From QHXQ01 sp045807745 (GTDB taxonomy: Bacteria > Acidobacteriota > Blastocatellia > Pyrinomonadales > Pyrinomonadaceae), in NCBI GenBank assembly GCA_045807745.1, contig JBJMGT010000031.1, positions 1 to 64,000 of the forward strand: a stretch of DNA of 64,000 bases, in the 5' to 3' direction. The position numbers were made by a program, and so were the translations under genes. Positions 52,159 through 61,061 of this stretch are shown in pieces. Positions within the stretch are counted from its first letter, which is position 1; each line of letters opens with the position of its first letter. The notes under the pieces are model-generated. The model was not told the DNA's origin. It searched no databases and saw nothing but the letters and a program-made list of their open reading frames with translations.

Positions 52159-54027
52159 TTATGCACGTGTCTCACCATCAGAACTAATCTTAGTTGCTCT
52201 TGCCTCTCGTGGAACTTCCGCATCTCGGTTAGCAATATTCTGCGGCTTTCCTTTCAAGTATTCGCAGATACTGACCATGAAATCAATGGCCTCTCTGAAG
52301 GAAGAAGGATTCTTCGATATTTCCTCTATAGCTTGAACAAACCATTCGTTCTTATCGCTTGCACCTGCCCGCCACCAACTCTCTAATGGGCCGTTGGGAA
52401 CTATGAATAGCCCAATCCTTTTACAATCTTCTAATAACTCCGTGCATGCCTGATGTGCACCTCCTTTAAGTTTAGTTATTCCATACTTTTTGGCTTCACT
52501 CCAATCACGAGAATCCTCAAGTAAACTGCCAAATGTTCGACGTTGAGTAGCTGTTATACCTTCCAATTGCTTACCTTCATCCTTCACCCTCTGCACCTCC
52601 TGAGTGATTTCTGCCAATAATCTGTGGGTTGCAGAAACAAAATCCTCTGGCTTACGAATCGATCCTAATCCCCCCAACGCAGCAGATGCTACAGTATAAT
52701 TAGATTCAACCTTTTTGAAATCACCGCTTAGTGAAATAATAACCTTTTCAAACTCTGCCTTATTTTGAAGCAGATCAAAGTCGGCAATGACGACAACCTT
52801 CACGCCAACGGTTTTGTAGGCCTTTGCAAGCGTTGACAATTCGCCCTTGCCTCCGCCTTGAACAAAATAAAAGTCCGTCGGTGCTGAGATGCGTCCTTCC
52901 TTTTCGGCCTGGCTCAAAACAGCTTCATAAATCCGCGAGTCAGAGTCTGCTTCACTGACAATTACTCCTTCGTGGAATACGCCATCAATTGCTGCCGAAG
53001 ACTTCAATAAAGGTTTTGACCAAAGCTCCTCAATTTGACTCTGGGTTAGTATGGTCGCATGGTTTAAGTTCCCCTCTCTTGTAATCCTGCAAATGGAAAC
53101 ATTTCTTGAAGCAGCAATAGCACCTTGAACTATGTCGCTACTATGAGTGGCAATTATAATTTGCCGCTTCATGCTTTCAGCGTTCTTAGCGAGAATACTT
53201 GCTAATCTTTTAATCTGTGGCGGGTGAAGAAAAACTTCTGGTTCATCTATTAAAAGAACGGGTTGAGCACCGCAATAGCTCGCTAATAATGTGGCAACAA
53301 AACTTCGGATTCCGTCGCCCTCCATTTCAAGTCGCGGTAACTTCTGCAAATCTTCCAAATACTCCAGCGACACACGATCCTTCGTTTCTGTTCTTTGTGG
53401 CTCCTCCCCAACATGAAACCAGACCGAACCTCCACCTCCCCAATTAATGATTAAGTCCTTCTGAAACGCTGCGCATACCTCACTGGAAATCTTTGTAAGT
53501 AATTGGTCATTCATTTGAAGGATGTGAATATATTGATTGGGTTGGTCGAAAGCGCCTTTAGATGAAACAGGTTCAACTATTGAGAGGCGAGACCTCGTAT
53601 CAAGATGATGGAAAAGGAAGTGCCAAGCATCAAGAGCGTCCGGCTCGGTTATTTCAATTAACTCGGTTTTTCTTTTTATATTCTTCCATATATGTACTGC
53701 ACTTGACTCGGAAATGATTAAATTTTTGGCAACAAAGTGTTTCTGATCTGATTGCACATACGATGGAAAATACTCGACGAGCCATTTAAGGAAAGTATCT
53801 TCGTTACCTTCGATGAATCGCTTAAGCTTCTTTATTACCTGAGTATTGCTTATCTGATTATTAAGTAAAGAAGTTAGCTCTCTTAGAGCAGTACTCTTAC
53901 CTGAGTTATTAGGGCCGATGATTATGAAAGTTGAAGACCTATCTATAGGAATCTCTTCACCGCCGCTGAATGTAATGGTCTCAATACCCCATTGGAACAT
54001 CTGAATATCATCTTCAGTTATCTTCAT
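52159..54027 (-). CDS. OLD-like AAA ATPase/TOPRIM nuclease
   Basis: 622 residues, AT-rich compared with neighbours. ATPase part: Walker A GPNNSGKST (38-46), a signature-like EGDGIRS (236-242), Walker B VLLIDEPE (257-264) and switch His in ATHSSD (295). The C-terminal TOPRIM part has Glu359 in VSEADSD and Asp pairs in VVVIADFD (412-418). These are the marks of OLD nucleases; those without a helicase partner (class 1) are mostly linked to phage exclusion. No UvrD-like partner is present, which argues against a Gabija pair. It lies at the right side of the tRNA-Asn island. Phage defence is inferred from class and context. Confidence 0.85.
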   Translation of the reverse strand: MKITEDDIQMFQWGIETITFSGGEEIPIDRSSTFIIIGPNNSGKSTALRELTSLLNNQISNTQVIKKLKRFIEGNEDTFLKWLVEYFPSYVQSDQKHFVAKNLIISESSAVHIWKNIKRKTELIEITEPDALDAWHFLFHHLDTRSRLSIVEPVSSKGAFDQPNQYIHILQMNDQLLTKISSEVCAAFQKDLIINWGGGGSVWFHVGEEPQRTETKDRVSLEYLEDLQKLPRLEMEGDGIRSFVATLLASYCGAQPVLLIDEPEVFLHPPQIKRLASILAKNAESMKRQIIIATHSSDIVQGAIAASRNVSICRITREGNLNHATILTQSQIEELWSKPLLKSSAAIDGVFHEGVIVSEADSDSRIYEAVLSQAEKEGRISAPTDFYFVQGGGKGELSTLAKAYKTVGVKVVVIADFDLLQNKAEFEKVIISLSGDFKKVESNYTVASAALGGLGSIRKPEDFVSATHRLLAEITQEVQRVKDEGKQLEGITATQRRTFGSLLEDSRDWSEAKKYGITKLKGGAHQACTELLEDCKRIGLFIVPNGPLESWWRAGASDKNEWFVQAIEEISKNPSSFREAIDFMVSICEYLKGKPQNIANRDAEVPREARATKISSDGETRA

Positions 54028-54239
54028 AGAGGCTGCTCAGTTCGGTTTGAGGTGCTTGCTATTGGTAGTCTTCCGGGTCTTCGTCTCGTCAGAATTCTTT
54101 GACGGTCTGCATCGGCTACCCACTATTACTTTCCACTTAGATTATTATGCCTCGGAAATATGAACAGGAACAGCTTAATGGGAATTCACTGAATAAACAT
54201 TAACGAGGGCAGCGTACTTGTAGGTACAAAAGTGGATAC

Positions 54240-54278
54240 AAAAGGGAAAGGGCATCGCTCTGATGCCCTTTCCCTTTT
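54240..54278 (-). terminator. terminator of the rebuilt tRNA-Asn
   Basis: A perfect 17-bp stem (54240-54256 with 54262-54278, 5-nt loop) with T-rich ends, 7 nt past the tRNA 3' end on the minus strand. Confidence 0.85.
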
Positions 54279-54282
54279 ATCC

Positions 54283-54322
54283 AACTCCGCAGGTAGGACT
54301 CGAACCTACAACCCTCCGGTTA
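54283..54322 (-). repeat. tRNA-Asn 3'-end att copy (right)
   Basis: Right copy of the 40-bp repeat, being the 3' half of the complete tRNA-Asn gene and the likely chromosome-island junction. Confidence 0.9.
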
Positions 54323-54356
54323 ACAGCCGGATGCTCTGCCATTGAGCTACTGCGGA
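54285..54356 (-). tRNA. tRNA-Asn (GTT)
   Basis: Cloverleaf by eye on the minus strand: acceptor TCCGCAG/CTGCGGA, anticodon loop CTGTTAA, T arm with GGTTCGAGTCC, discriminator G. CCA is not encoded. The 3' half is an integration repeat. Confidence 0.95.
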
Positions 54357-54578
54357 ATGTTTGTGCGGCGAGCAATTGGTGGCTGGCTCGCCGCGGAAAT
54401 TTTTATAGCAGACGGTTTGCGCGAGTGTCAAACGGCGGGTTGGGGCGCGGAAGTTGTAGTCGCCACTTGCGCGGGGGCGGGAAGTGCGCGATTATCTGTC
54501 ACCGCAATTCCAAGATCAGTTAGTTCAAGCTCACGCGAGTTATGCCCGCTCGGCATACCTCGCGGAAAGGTGGCGCGG

Positions 54579-55316
54579 ATGAATCGTCGGATCACGTCGT
54601 GGTATAGCCATAACTTGGGGATGGAGATGCCCATTGTCGCTTACGGGCACAGCGGCTATCCGGTGTTGCTGTTCCCGACCGCCGCCGCAGACTTTCTGGA
54701 GTACGAGCGGTTTCACTTGATCGACGCGATCCAGCATCACATCGACGCGGGGCGTGTGCGCGCCTACTCGATCAACAGCGTGAACCGGCAGGCGCTCTTG
54801 AACGAGCACGCGCACCCAGCCTACAAGGCCGAGATGTTGACGCGCTACGACCGCTACATCACGGACGAAGTCCTGCCGCTCATACGCAACGACGTGGGCG
54901 ACGGCGGCGCGCGCCCCATCACGACCGGCGCGAGCCTCGGCGCTTTTCTCGCCGCCAACACTTACTTCAAACATCCCGATCTCCTGCGCGGCACGATCCC
55001 GATGAGCGGCAGTTACGACGTGCGGCAATACTTCGAAGGGTATCACGACGAGAACGTCTATTTTAATAATCCGATGTCGTACCTGCCGAACCTGAACGAC
55101 GATTACTACTTGCCGCGTCTGCGCGGGGCCGATTGCATCTACATCCTCACAGGGCAAGGGCGTTGGGAAGCGCCGGAGCGCAGCCGCCAACTCTCAGACG
55201 TGCTCCACAGCAAAGGCATCCCGCACGTACTCGACATGTGGGGCTACGACGTGGATCACGACTGGCCCTGGTGGCGCAAGATGCTCGACCACTATTGCGG
55301 CAAACTATTTTGGTGA
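54579..55316 (+). CDS. esterase-like alpha/beta hydrolase
   Basis: 245 residues. GASLGAFLA (near residue 112-120) gives the nucleophilic Ser elbow, and DVDHDWPWW near the end a probable catalytic Asp/His. It resembles the esterase-D/COG4947 putative esterases. The substrate is unknown; a short-chain ester is likely. ATG 54579 has AAAGGTG upstream; the frame stays open well before it over the tRNA region, which is non-coding. Confidence 0.8.
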   Translation: MNRRITSWYSHNLGMEMPIVAYGHSGYPVLLFPTAAADFLEYERFHLIDAIQHHIDAGRVRAYSINSVNRQALLNEHAHPAYKAEMLTRYDRYITDEVLPLIRNDVGDGGARPITTGASLGAFLAANTYFKHPDLLRGTIPMSGSYDVRQYFEGYHDENVYFNNPMSYLPNLNDDYYLPRLRGADCIYILTGQGRWEAPERSRQLSDVLHSKGIPHVLDMWGYDVDHDWPWWRKMLDHYCGKLFW

Positions 55317-55379
55317 TTGCGGATTGCGGATTAAAGAAACTCTCTCTCTTTTAATCCGCAATTCGCATTCCGCATTCCC
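55317..55379. repeat. GATTGCGGA-word palindrome, likely bidirectional terminator
   Basis: TTGCGGATTAAA (55324-55335) pairs with 55350-55361, extended by word repeats on both sides. It fills the gap between converging esterase and PBP1A genes and shares its words with 44316-44407. Confidence 0.8.
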
Positions 55380-57968
55380 TTATTGCGGCGGTGGTGGCTC
55401 GTCCGTGCCCTTCTTGCCCTTCTTCTTGGTGGTGTCGACTTCGCGCGGGCGTGTGGCGTTCGCGGCGGGCGCAGTCTGCGGTGGCGGCGGCGTGTCAGAT
55501 TCTACGTGCGGCACAACCGGTTCGGCGTGGCGCGGTGCGTCTTCCGTCGTCGTGTGCTCGCCGGGTGTGGGCGGCAGAGTGATCTGATCAAGATGCGGCG
55601 CGGTCAGCGCGTCGGTGGTGTCGTCAGTTGTGCCTTTGTCGGCCTTGATCTCGGCCATCTCGGCGGCGCGTTCCTCTGAGAGTTCGCGTTGCCGCTGTTG
55701 TTGCAACTCCTTGATGTCTTCGGGCATCGACGGCGGCTTCTCGAATGTCTCCTTCGGTTTGTCCTTCAAGAACTCTTTCATGTACTCGATCCAGATCGGC
55801 AGCGAGCCGTGCCCGCCCGTCATGTCGTTGCCCAGATTCTTCTTGCGGTCGGGATAGCCGAGCCAGACGCCGGTGACGTAACTGGGTGTGTAACCGATGA
55901 ACCAAGTGTCCGTGTGATCATTGACCGTGCCGGTCTTGCCCGCGACCTGCACGCCGACGGAACTCGCGGCCGGCGCAGTGCCGCCCGGAGCGGTCACGCC
56001 GCGCATCATGTCCACCATCGTCAGGGCGACGTACTGGCTCACCACCTTGTAAGTCATCCGCTCCCACTCTTCGAGCGGTGCGCCGTCGCGGTCGAGCACG
56101 CGCTTGATCAGGTGCGGCTGGACGCGTATGCCTTTGTTGGGAAAGACGGAATAGGCCGAGACCATCTGATCGAGCGGCACTTCGGTTGCGCCGAGCGCCG
56201 ACGGCAGATACGGGGCCATCGGCACGGTGATGCCGAAGCGGCGCACCATCTGCGCGCCGGTCTGGATGCCGACCATGTCGAGCGTGTGCACGGCCGGGAT
56301 GTTTAGAGAGTGTGCGAGCGCGATCCTCATCGGCACGTCGCCGCAACTGGTCGCGCCGTCGTAGTTGTGCGGTATCCAGTCGCCGCGCTTGATCTGCGCG
56401 CCGCTAATGACGGAGTCAGGCGTCAAACCCCATTCGACCGCCGCCGTGTAGATGAACGGTTTGAAGCACGAGCCGGTCTGTCGATAGGCTTGCGTCGCGC
56501 AGTTGAACTTGTTCGTGTAGAAATTGTAGCCGCCGACCATCGCGGCGACCTCGCCGGTCTTCGCATTCAGAGAGTAGAGCGCGCCCTGTATGTCGGGCGT
56601 CTGCGTCAACTCGACCGCGAGGCGACGCTTGTCTTTATCCACTTCATCGATCTTGAACTCGGCGATGTAGCCCGGCTTAAGCTCGTCGCGCGGCTGCCGG
56701 TTCGACCAACCCATGTCTTTGCTCGTCACCGTCGCGGTGTAGCCGCCGAAGCGCACGGTCGCCTCGTTCTTCGCGCGATCCACATTTGTGATGAGACCGC
56801 GCACCCACGTGCCCGCTTCGTAGTTGTTGCCGAACCATTCGGGCAGGACGACGCCGTTGAGCGCTTGCGGCGTGGCGGGCGCGGCCTCGTTCTCATCGAA
56901 GTAAGTGTAGGCGGAGTGCCAGCCGCGATGCCCGCGATCATATGTGCGGAGGCCTGCGCGCACCGCTTCGTAAGCCTTCTTCTGCGCGGCCGGATTGATC
57001 GTCGAATAGACGGCGAGACCGCCGAAGGCGACGCGCGTCGTGTACTTGTCCTCGATGTACTGCCTGATCTCTTCAACCGGATACTCGAACCACGCGTGCG
57101 ACGCGGACGGCGGCGGATAGTAGGCCGTATCGGCCAGCTTGACCGGCTTAGCCTTTGCGGCGTCCGCCTCGCCTTGCGAGACGAAGCCGTTCTTCGCCAT
57201 CAACTCAAGCACGAGGTCGCGTCGGACGCGGGCCTGATCCAAGCTGACCGTGGGTGAATACTTCGTGGTCGAGCGCGGGATGCCGGCGAGCAGTGCCGCC
57301 TCTTCGAGCGTCAGGTCTTTGGCCTGCTTGCCGAAGTAGGTTTCCGATGCGGCCTCGAAGCCGTAAGCGCGCGCGCCGAGGAAGACGTGGTTGACGTACA
57401 TCTCCATGATCTGGTTCTTCGTGTAGAACCGTTCGATCTGGATCGCGATCAGCCACTCGTTCGCCTTGCGCGTCAGGGTCTGCTCGCGCGAGAGAAAGAG
57501 ATTCTTGGCCAACTGCTGCGTTAGGGTCGAGCCGCCCTCGCGTCTATCGGCCGTGATGTTCTTCCACGCCGCGCCGATGATGCGAATGGGATCGATGCCG
57601 ACGTGATCATAAAAACGCGCGTCCTCAACGGCGAGGATCGCGTTCTTTAAGACGGGTGGAATCTCTTCGTACTTGAGCGGGATGCGGCGCTCCAACGCGA
57701 ACTCGCCGATGACCGTCTCGCCGTCGTCCGCATAGACGCGCGTCACCTGACTCGGCCGGTACGTCGCCAGCGAGGCCACCTCGCCCGCCGCCTTCGAGTA
57801 GTTCAACTCGTAGGCGAGCACGATGCCGGTCAGACCACCGGCGGCGAGCGCGAGCAGCAAGACAGCAGGCAACCAGAAACGGCGCAAGGCGGAACGACGC
57901 GGCGGCGCAGACAGAGCCGCGCGTGCGCGCGCCGAGCCTTTGGACGGGCGTGGCTTCTTAGCTGACAT
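55380..57968 (-). CDS. penicillin-binding protein 1A, bifunctional
   Basis: 862 residues. Cytoplasmic basic tail, one membrane helix (about 32-53), then a GT51 glycosyltransferase (EDARFYDHVGID and GGSTLTQQLAKN, with catalytic Glu in the first). The transpeptidase follows with SxxK (GSCFKPF), SxN (HSLNIP) and KTG (AGKTGT). It polymerises lipid II and cross-links peptidoglycan. The long Pro/Thr/Lys C-terminal tail (about 780-862) is unlike E. coli PBP1A. GAGGA lies upstream of ATG 57968. Confidence 0.95.
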   Translation of the reverse strand: MSAKKPRPSKGSARARAALSAPPRRSALRRFWLPAVLLLALAAGGLTGIVLAYELNYSKAAGEVASLATYRPSQVTRVYADDGETVIGEFALERRIPLKYEEIPPVLKNAILAVEDARFYDHVGIDPIRIIGAAWKNITADRREGGSTLTQQLAKNLFLSREQTLTRKANEWLIAIQIERFYTKNQIMEMYVNHVFLGARAYGFEAASETYFGKQAKDLTLEEAALLAGIPRSTTKYSPTVSLDQARVRRDLVLELMAKNGFVSQGEADAAKAKPVKLADTAYYPPPSASHAWFEYPVEEIRQYIEDKYTTRVAFGGLAVYSTINPAAQKKAYEAVRAGLRTYDRGHRGWHSAYTYFDENEAAPATPQALNGVVLPEWFGNNYEAGTWVRGLITNVDRAKNEATVRFGGYTATVTSKDMGWSNRQPRDELKPGYIAEFKIDEVDKDKRRLAVELTQTPDIQGALYSLNAKTGEVAAMVGGYNFYTNKFNCATQAYRQTGSCFKPFIYTAAVEWGLTPDSVISGAQIKRGDWIPHNYDGATSCGDVPMRIALAHSLNIPAVHTLDMVGIQTGAQMVRRFGITVPMAPYLPSALGATEVPLDQMVSAYSVFPNKGIRVQPHLIKRVLDRDGAPLEEWERMTYKVVSQYVALTMVDMMRGVTAPGGTAPAASSVGVQVAGKTGTVNDHTDTWFIGYTPSYVTGVWLGYPDRKKNLGNDMTGGHGSLPIWIEYMKEFLKDKPKETFEKPPSMPEDIKELQQQRQRELSEERAAEMAEIKADKGTTDDTTDALTAPHLDQITLPPTPGEHTTTEDAPRHAEPVVPHVESDTPPPPQTAPAANATRPREVDTTKKKGKKGTDEPPPPQ

Positions 57969-58160
57969 AGATGCGATCCTCGCTTGCTGGCACGATGGCG
58001 TTAACGCTTACTGGCAGACCTAGACATTTGGCTTACGATCATAAACAGAGGAGAGACCGACGCCGCAAATTATAACGTATCTGCAACAGCCGCGCGAAAC
58101 GGCCACGCCACAGCCCGTCCCTGTGGCTACCAACGGTCGGCCTGTGCGGGGCATCTAAAG

Positions 58161-58226
58161 CAGTGACGAGTAACAAGTGACGAGATGACGAGCTAGAACC
58201 AGTTTTTAACTTATCACTCGTCACTG
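58161..58226. repeat. GTGACGAG-word palindrome beside the ssrA promoter
   Basis: 58161-58177 pairs with 58210-58226 (two mismatches). The right arm runs into the ssrA -10 hexamer. The words GACAAGTGACGAG also occur at 29178-29200. Confidence 0.75.
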
Positions 58227-58233
58227 TTATAAT
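58205..58233 (+). promoter_or_regulatory. ssrA promoter
   Basis: TATAAT at 58228-58233 is a consensus -10, with a weaker TTTAAC 17 nt upstream; the mature tmRNA begins at 58245. Confidence 0.7.
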
Positions 58234-58244
58234 TCGGTCACCAC

Positions 58245-58636
58245 GGGGGCGATAGGTCTCGACAGGGGCTTTGCGCGTCGCGCGGGTGTCATGCCGGGCT
58301 TACTCTAAGCAGCTCGTTAACAAGCTTGGGGAAACAACAATTGCCAACTCTAACGAATTGGCCCTTGCTGCCTAATTATCCTTAGCCAGTAAGCGTCTCG
58401 CCGCAAGTTGCTCAAGCGCGCGGAGCGAGATGTCACTTAGTTGAGCTGGCCCGCCGCCTGTGCTCAGGGGCGGTGGGCGAGACAAAACTGAGCTAGTCGC
58501 AGTCGGGGTCTTCGTCGCTTCACTGACCCGGCCGCAGCGAACGCGCCTGAGTAAGACAGGCACAGGAGAAGCGACTAAGCATGTAGAGCCTTCGGGCGTC
58601 GGCCTTTGGACCCGAGTTCGATTCTCGGCGCCTCCA
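58245..58636 (+). ncRNA. ssrA: transfer-messenger RNA (tmRNA)
   Basis: 392 nt. 5' end GGGGGCG pairs with CGCCTCC at the 3' end (one G.U), closing the tRNA-like part; the 3' portion has a T arm GAGTTCGATTCTC. The resume frame at 58343-58375 reads ANSNELALAA then stop. It frees stalled ribosomes and tags the peptide for proteolysis. CCA is not encoded. Pseudoknots in the middle were not folded here. Confidence 0.95.
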
Positions 58637-58645
58637 TTCAAGCGA

Positions 58646-58700
58646 GAGCGGTCAGCGAGCGCGATGTGCTAACATCAAACACGTTGACCGCTCTTGTTTT
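58646..58700 (+). terminator. terminator after tmRNA
   Basis: GAGCGGTCA (58646-58654) pairs with 58685-58693, an inner short stem closes the loop, and TTGTTTT follows. Confidence 0.75.
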
Positions 58701-58723
58701 GGTGCGCAGGAAGTGAGGCTGAG

Positions 58724-59275
58724 ATGAGCACGACCACACAGTTAATGACGGCGGACGAGTTGCTAAAGCTGCCACGCGGCCGATTCCGTTACGAACTCAT
58801 TGAAGGAGAATTAAAAACCATGTCTCCTGCCGGTGAAGAACACGGAGCCGTGATCATGAATCTGGCCGCGCCGCTCGCCATGCACGTTAAGGCGAATAAA
58901 CTCGGCACGGTCTTCGGTGCGGAGACGGGTTTCAAACTGGCCAGCAACCCGGATACCGTACTCGCGCCGGATATTGCTTTTATCCGGCGCGAGCAGATAG
59001 AGCAGACAGGACTATCTAAAGGTTTTGGTACGGGGTCGCCTGACTTGGCCGTAGAAGTGCTTTCACCGAGCGATAGGGATGTGAAGGTGAAAGCGAAGGT
59101 TGCGGAATGGCTTGCTAATGGCGCACGCGCCGTCTGGGTCGTCAGCCCTAAGCTGCGCAATGTGGTGATTTATCGCGCGCTAACCGATGTCACAGTTCTC
59201 ACCGAGAATGATGAGCTTGACGGCGCTGAGGTTGTGCCCGGTTTCCGTTGCCGTGTGGCCGAGATTTTTGTTTGA
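58724..59275 (+). CDS. Uma2-family (DUF820) putative nuclease
   Basis: 183 residues from ATG 58724, where GAGG precedes it; an earlier in-frame codon lies in the tmRNA terminator. Uma2/DUF820 proteins share the PD-(D/E)xK nuclease fold: Asp/Glu in the RYELIEGEL and APDIAFI parts, and AVEVLSPSDRDVKVKAKVAEW for the core. Role unknown; many are thought to be degraded restriction-like or transposon-associated proteins. Single copy beside tmRNA, without a sign of mobile DNA. Confidence 0.85.
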   Translation: MSTTTQLMTADELLKLPRGRFRYELIEGELKTMSPAGEEHGAVIMNLAAPLAMHVKANKLGTVFGAETGFKLASNPDTVLAPDIAFIRREQIEQTGLSKGFGTGSPDLAVEVLSPSDRDVKVKAKVAEWLANGARAVWVVSPKLRNVVIYRALTDVTVLTENDELDGAEVVPGFRCRVAEIFV

Positions 59276-59291
59276 GTTGCCGTGAGCTGGC

Positions 59292-60191
59292 GTGGCTCTG
59301 CTTCTTCCTTTGAATCCCAATCTACCAATCGGCATCTTTGATAGCGGCGTCGGCGGGCTGACGGTCTATCGTGCACTGCACGAGCAGTTGCCGGAGGAGC
59401 GGTTCGTGTATTTGGGCGACACGGCGCGCGTGCCTTACGGGACTAAGTCGCTTCAGACCGTTGAGCGTTACGCCGTTGAGAACGCGCGCTTTCTGGCGGC
59501 GCATGGGATCAAGTTGCTGGTGGTGGCGTGCAACACTGCGTCGGCGCTGGCGTTGCCGGCGATAGCGGCGCGCATCCCTGTGCCGGTGGTCGGCGTGATC
59601 GAACCGGGCGCGCAAGCCGCCGCGCACGCTGCGACGGGCGGGCGCATCGGCGTGATCGCGACCGAGGCGACCGTGCAGAGCGGCGCGTACCGGCGCGCGA
59701 TCAAGACCTGCCAGCCACAAGCGGAAGTGCTTGAACGTGCGTGCCCGCTCTTCGTCGCGCTGGCGGAAGAGGGCTGGGCGGAGACGGATGTGGCGCGCGC
59801 CGTCGCGGCCGAATATTTGAAAGATTTGCGCGGCGGGCGCGTGGACGTTTTGGTCTTAGGCTGTACGCACTATCCGATTTTACGCCAAGTGATTCAAGCG
59901 ACGGTCGGCGCGGAGGTGCAGTTAATTGACTCAGGCGCGGCGACCGCCGCGAGCGTGGAAGCGTTGCTTGAGCGCGAGTCTCTGCGTCGGCGCTCGTTCG
60001 ACACGCACACGGGGCAGTTGCTCAAACAGCGTGCACCGGCGCGCAGTTTGTGCGATGATCTGGATCACTTCTACGTGACGGACGCGGCGGAGCGGTTCGC
60101 ACGCGTCGCCGAAAGATTTTTAGGCAGCGCCCCGTCGCGTCTGGAAGCGGTCGAAGTCTGGGGACAGGATGAGCTTCAAATCACAAACTAA
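59292..60191 (+). CDS. murI: glutamate racemase
   Basis: 299 residues. Interconverts L- and D-glutamate for peptidoglycan. The two catalytic Cys sit in VACNTAS and LGCTHYP, with FDSGVGGLTVY at the N-terminus. GTG 59292 is the probable start, without a strong ribosome site; the N-terminal seven to ten residues are uncertain. It overlaps rph by 23 nt, so they are translated together. Confidence 0.95.
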   Translation: MALLLPLNPNLPIGIFDSGVGGLTVYRALHEQLPEERFVYLGDTARVPYGTKSLQTVERYAVENARFLAAHGIKLLVVACNTASALALPAIAARIPVPVVGVIEPGAQAAAHAATGGRIGVIATEATVQSGAYRRAIKTCQPQAEVLERACPLFVALAEEGWAETDVARAVAAEYLKDLRGGRVDVLVLGCTHYPILRQVIQATVGAEVQLIDSGAATAASVEALLERESLRRRSFDTHTGQLLKQRAPARSLCDDLDHFYVTDAAERFARVAERFLGSAPSRLEAVEVWGQDELQITN

Positions 60192-60939
60192 CGTTGCGCA
60201 AGCTGAGGGCGCTTTGGCCCGCACCGATGGTCGGCGGGCAGATGAGTTGCGGCCCGTTCGCATCACGCCCCACTACATGCCCTACGCCGAAGGCTCGGCG
60301 CTCATCGAGATGGGCGCGACGCGCATCATCTGCACCGCCACGCTTGAAGAGCGCGTGCCGCCCTTTCGGCGCAACAGCGGACAGGGTTGGTTGACGGCCG
60401 AGTACGCGATGCTGCCCCGCGCCACGCAGCAGCGTACGCAACGCGAGACGGGGCGCGGCGGCCCCTCGGGCCGGACGCACGAGATTCAACGGCTGATCGG
60501 CCGCAGCCTGCGCGCCGTCGTCGATCTCGCGCTGCTCGGCGAGCGCACGCTCACGGTCGATTGCGACGTGCTGCAAGCCGACGGCGGCACGCGCACAGCC
60601 TCGATCACTGGCGCTTACGTCGCGTGCGCGCTCGCGTGTCAACGCTTGTTGCGCGACCGCATGATCACGCGTCAGCCTGTGAAGGGCGCGGTTGCAGCCG
60701 TCTCGGTCGGCATCGTTGCGGGGACGCCCTTGCTCGATCTCAAATACGATGAAGACTCGCGCGCCGAAGTGGACATGAACGTCGTCTGCACGGGCGACGG
60801 GCGGTTCATCGAGTTGCAAGGCACGGCTGAAGGCGAGCCGTTCACGCGCGCCGAAATGGACGCGCTACTGGCGCTGGCCGACACAGGGCTGGCGCAACTC
60901 TTCGCCGCCCAGCGCGCCGCCATCGAGTCGACGAAATGA
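60169..60939 (+). CDS. rph: ribonuclease PH
   Basis: 256 residues, close to the usual ~240. A phosphate-dependent 3' exonuclease that trims tRNA ends. Typical parts are GRRADELRPVRI, TAEYAMLPRATQ, GGPSGRTHEIQRLIGRSLRA and DCDVLQADGGTRTASITGA. The start lies inside the end of murI. AGG before the ATG. Confidence 0.96.
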   Translation: MSFKSQTNVAQAEGALARTDGRRADELRPVRITPHYMPYAEGSALIEMGATRIICTATLEERVPPFRRNSGQGWLTAEYAMLPRATQQRTQRETGRGGPSGRTHEIQRLIGRSLRAVVDLALLGERTLTVDCDVLQADGGTRTASITGAYVACALACQRLLRDRMITRQPVKGAVAAVSVGIVAGTPLLDLKYDEDSRAEVDMNVVCTGDGRFIELQGTAEGEPFTRAEMDALLALADTGLAQLFAAQRAAIESTK

Positions 60940-61061
60940 CACGACCGGCAAAGCCAGACAACAAGTTGTGCCAACACGCGCATCTGAGGTGATGAACAGA
61001 ACAGGTCATGCCCCGGAGCGTAAATTCAAGTTATAGATTTTGACAGGAGTAAGACTTTTAT

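Larger units (their letters stand above)
51122..54322. mobile_element. 3.2-kb genomic island in tRNA-Asn
   Basis: Direct 40-bp repeats (51122-51161 and 54283-54322) of the tRNA-Asn 3' end bound a segment with a PIN toxin-antitoxin pair and an AT-rich OLD-like nuclease gene. The intact tRNA is rebuilt on the right. No integrase or transposase is visible, so the island would need outside help or has lost its mobility gene. Confidence 0.85.

Noticed and set aside
52159..54027. Gabija system
   Set aside because: No UvrD-like helicase gene follows the nuclease inside the island.
54342..54578. 5' extension of the esterase frame through the tRNA-Asn region
   Set aside because: It reads across the antisense of a tRNA; the start at 54579 has its own ribosome site.
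58586..58636. tRNA-Sec (selC) from the T-arm-like sequence
   Set aside because: It is the 3' end of tmRNA; the 5' end and the tag frame match ssrA.
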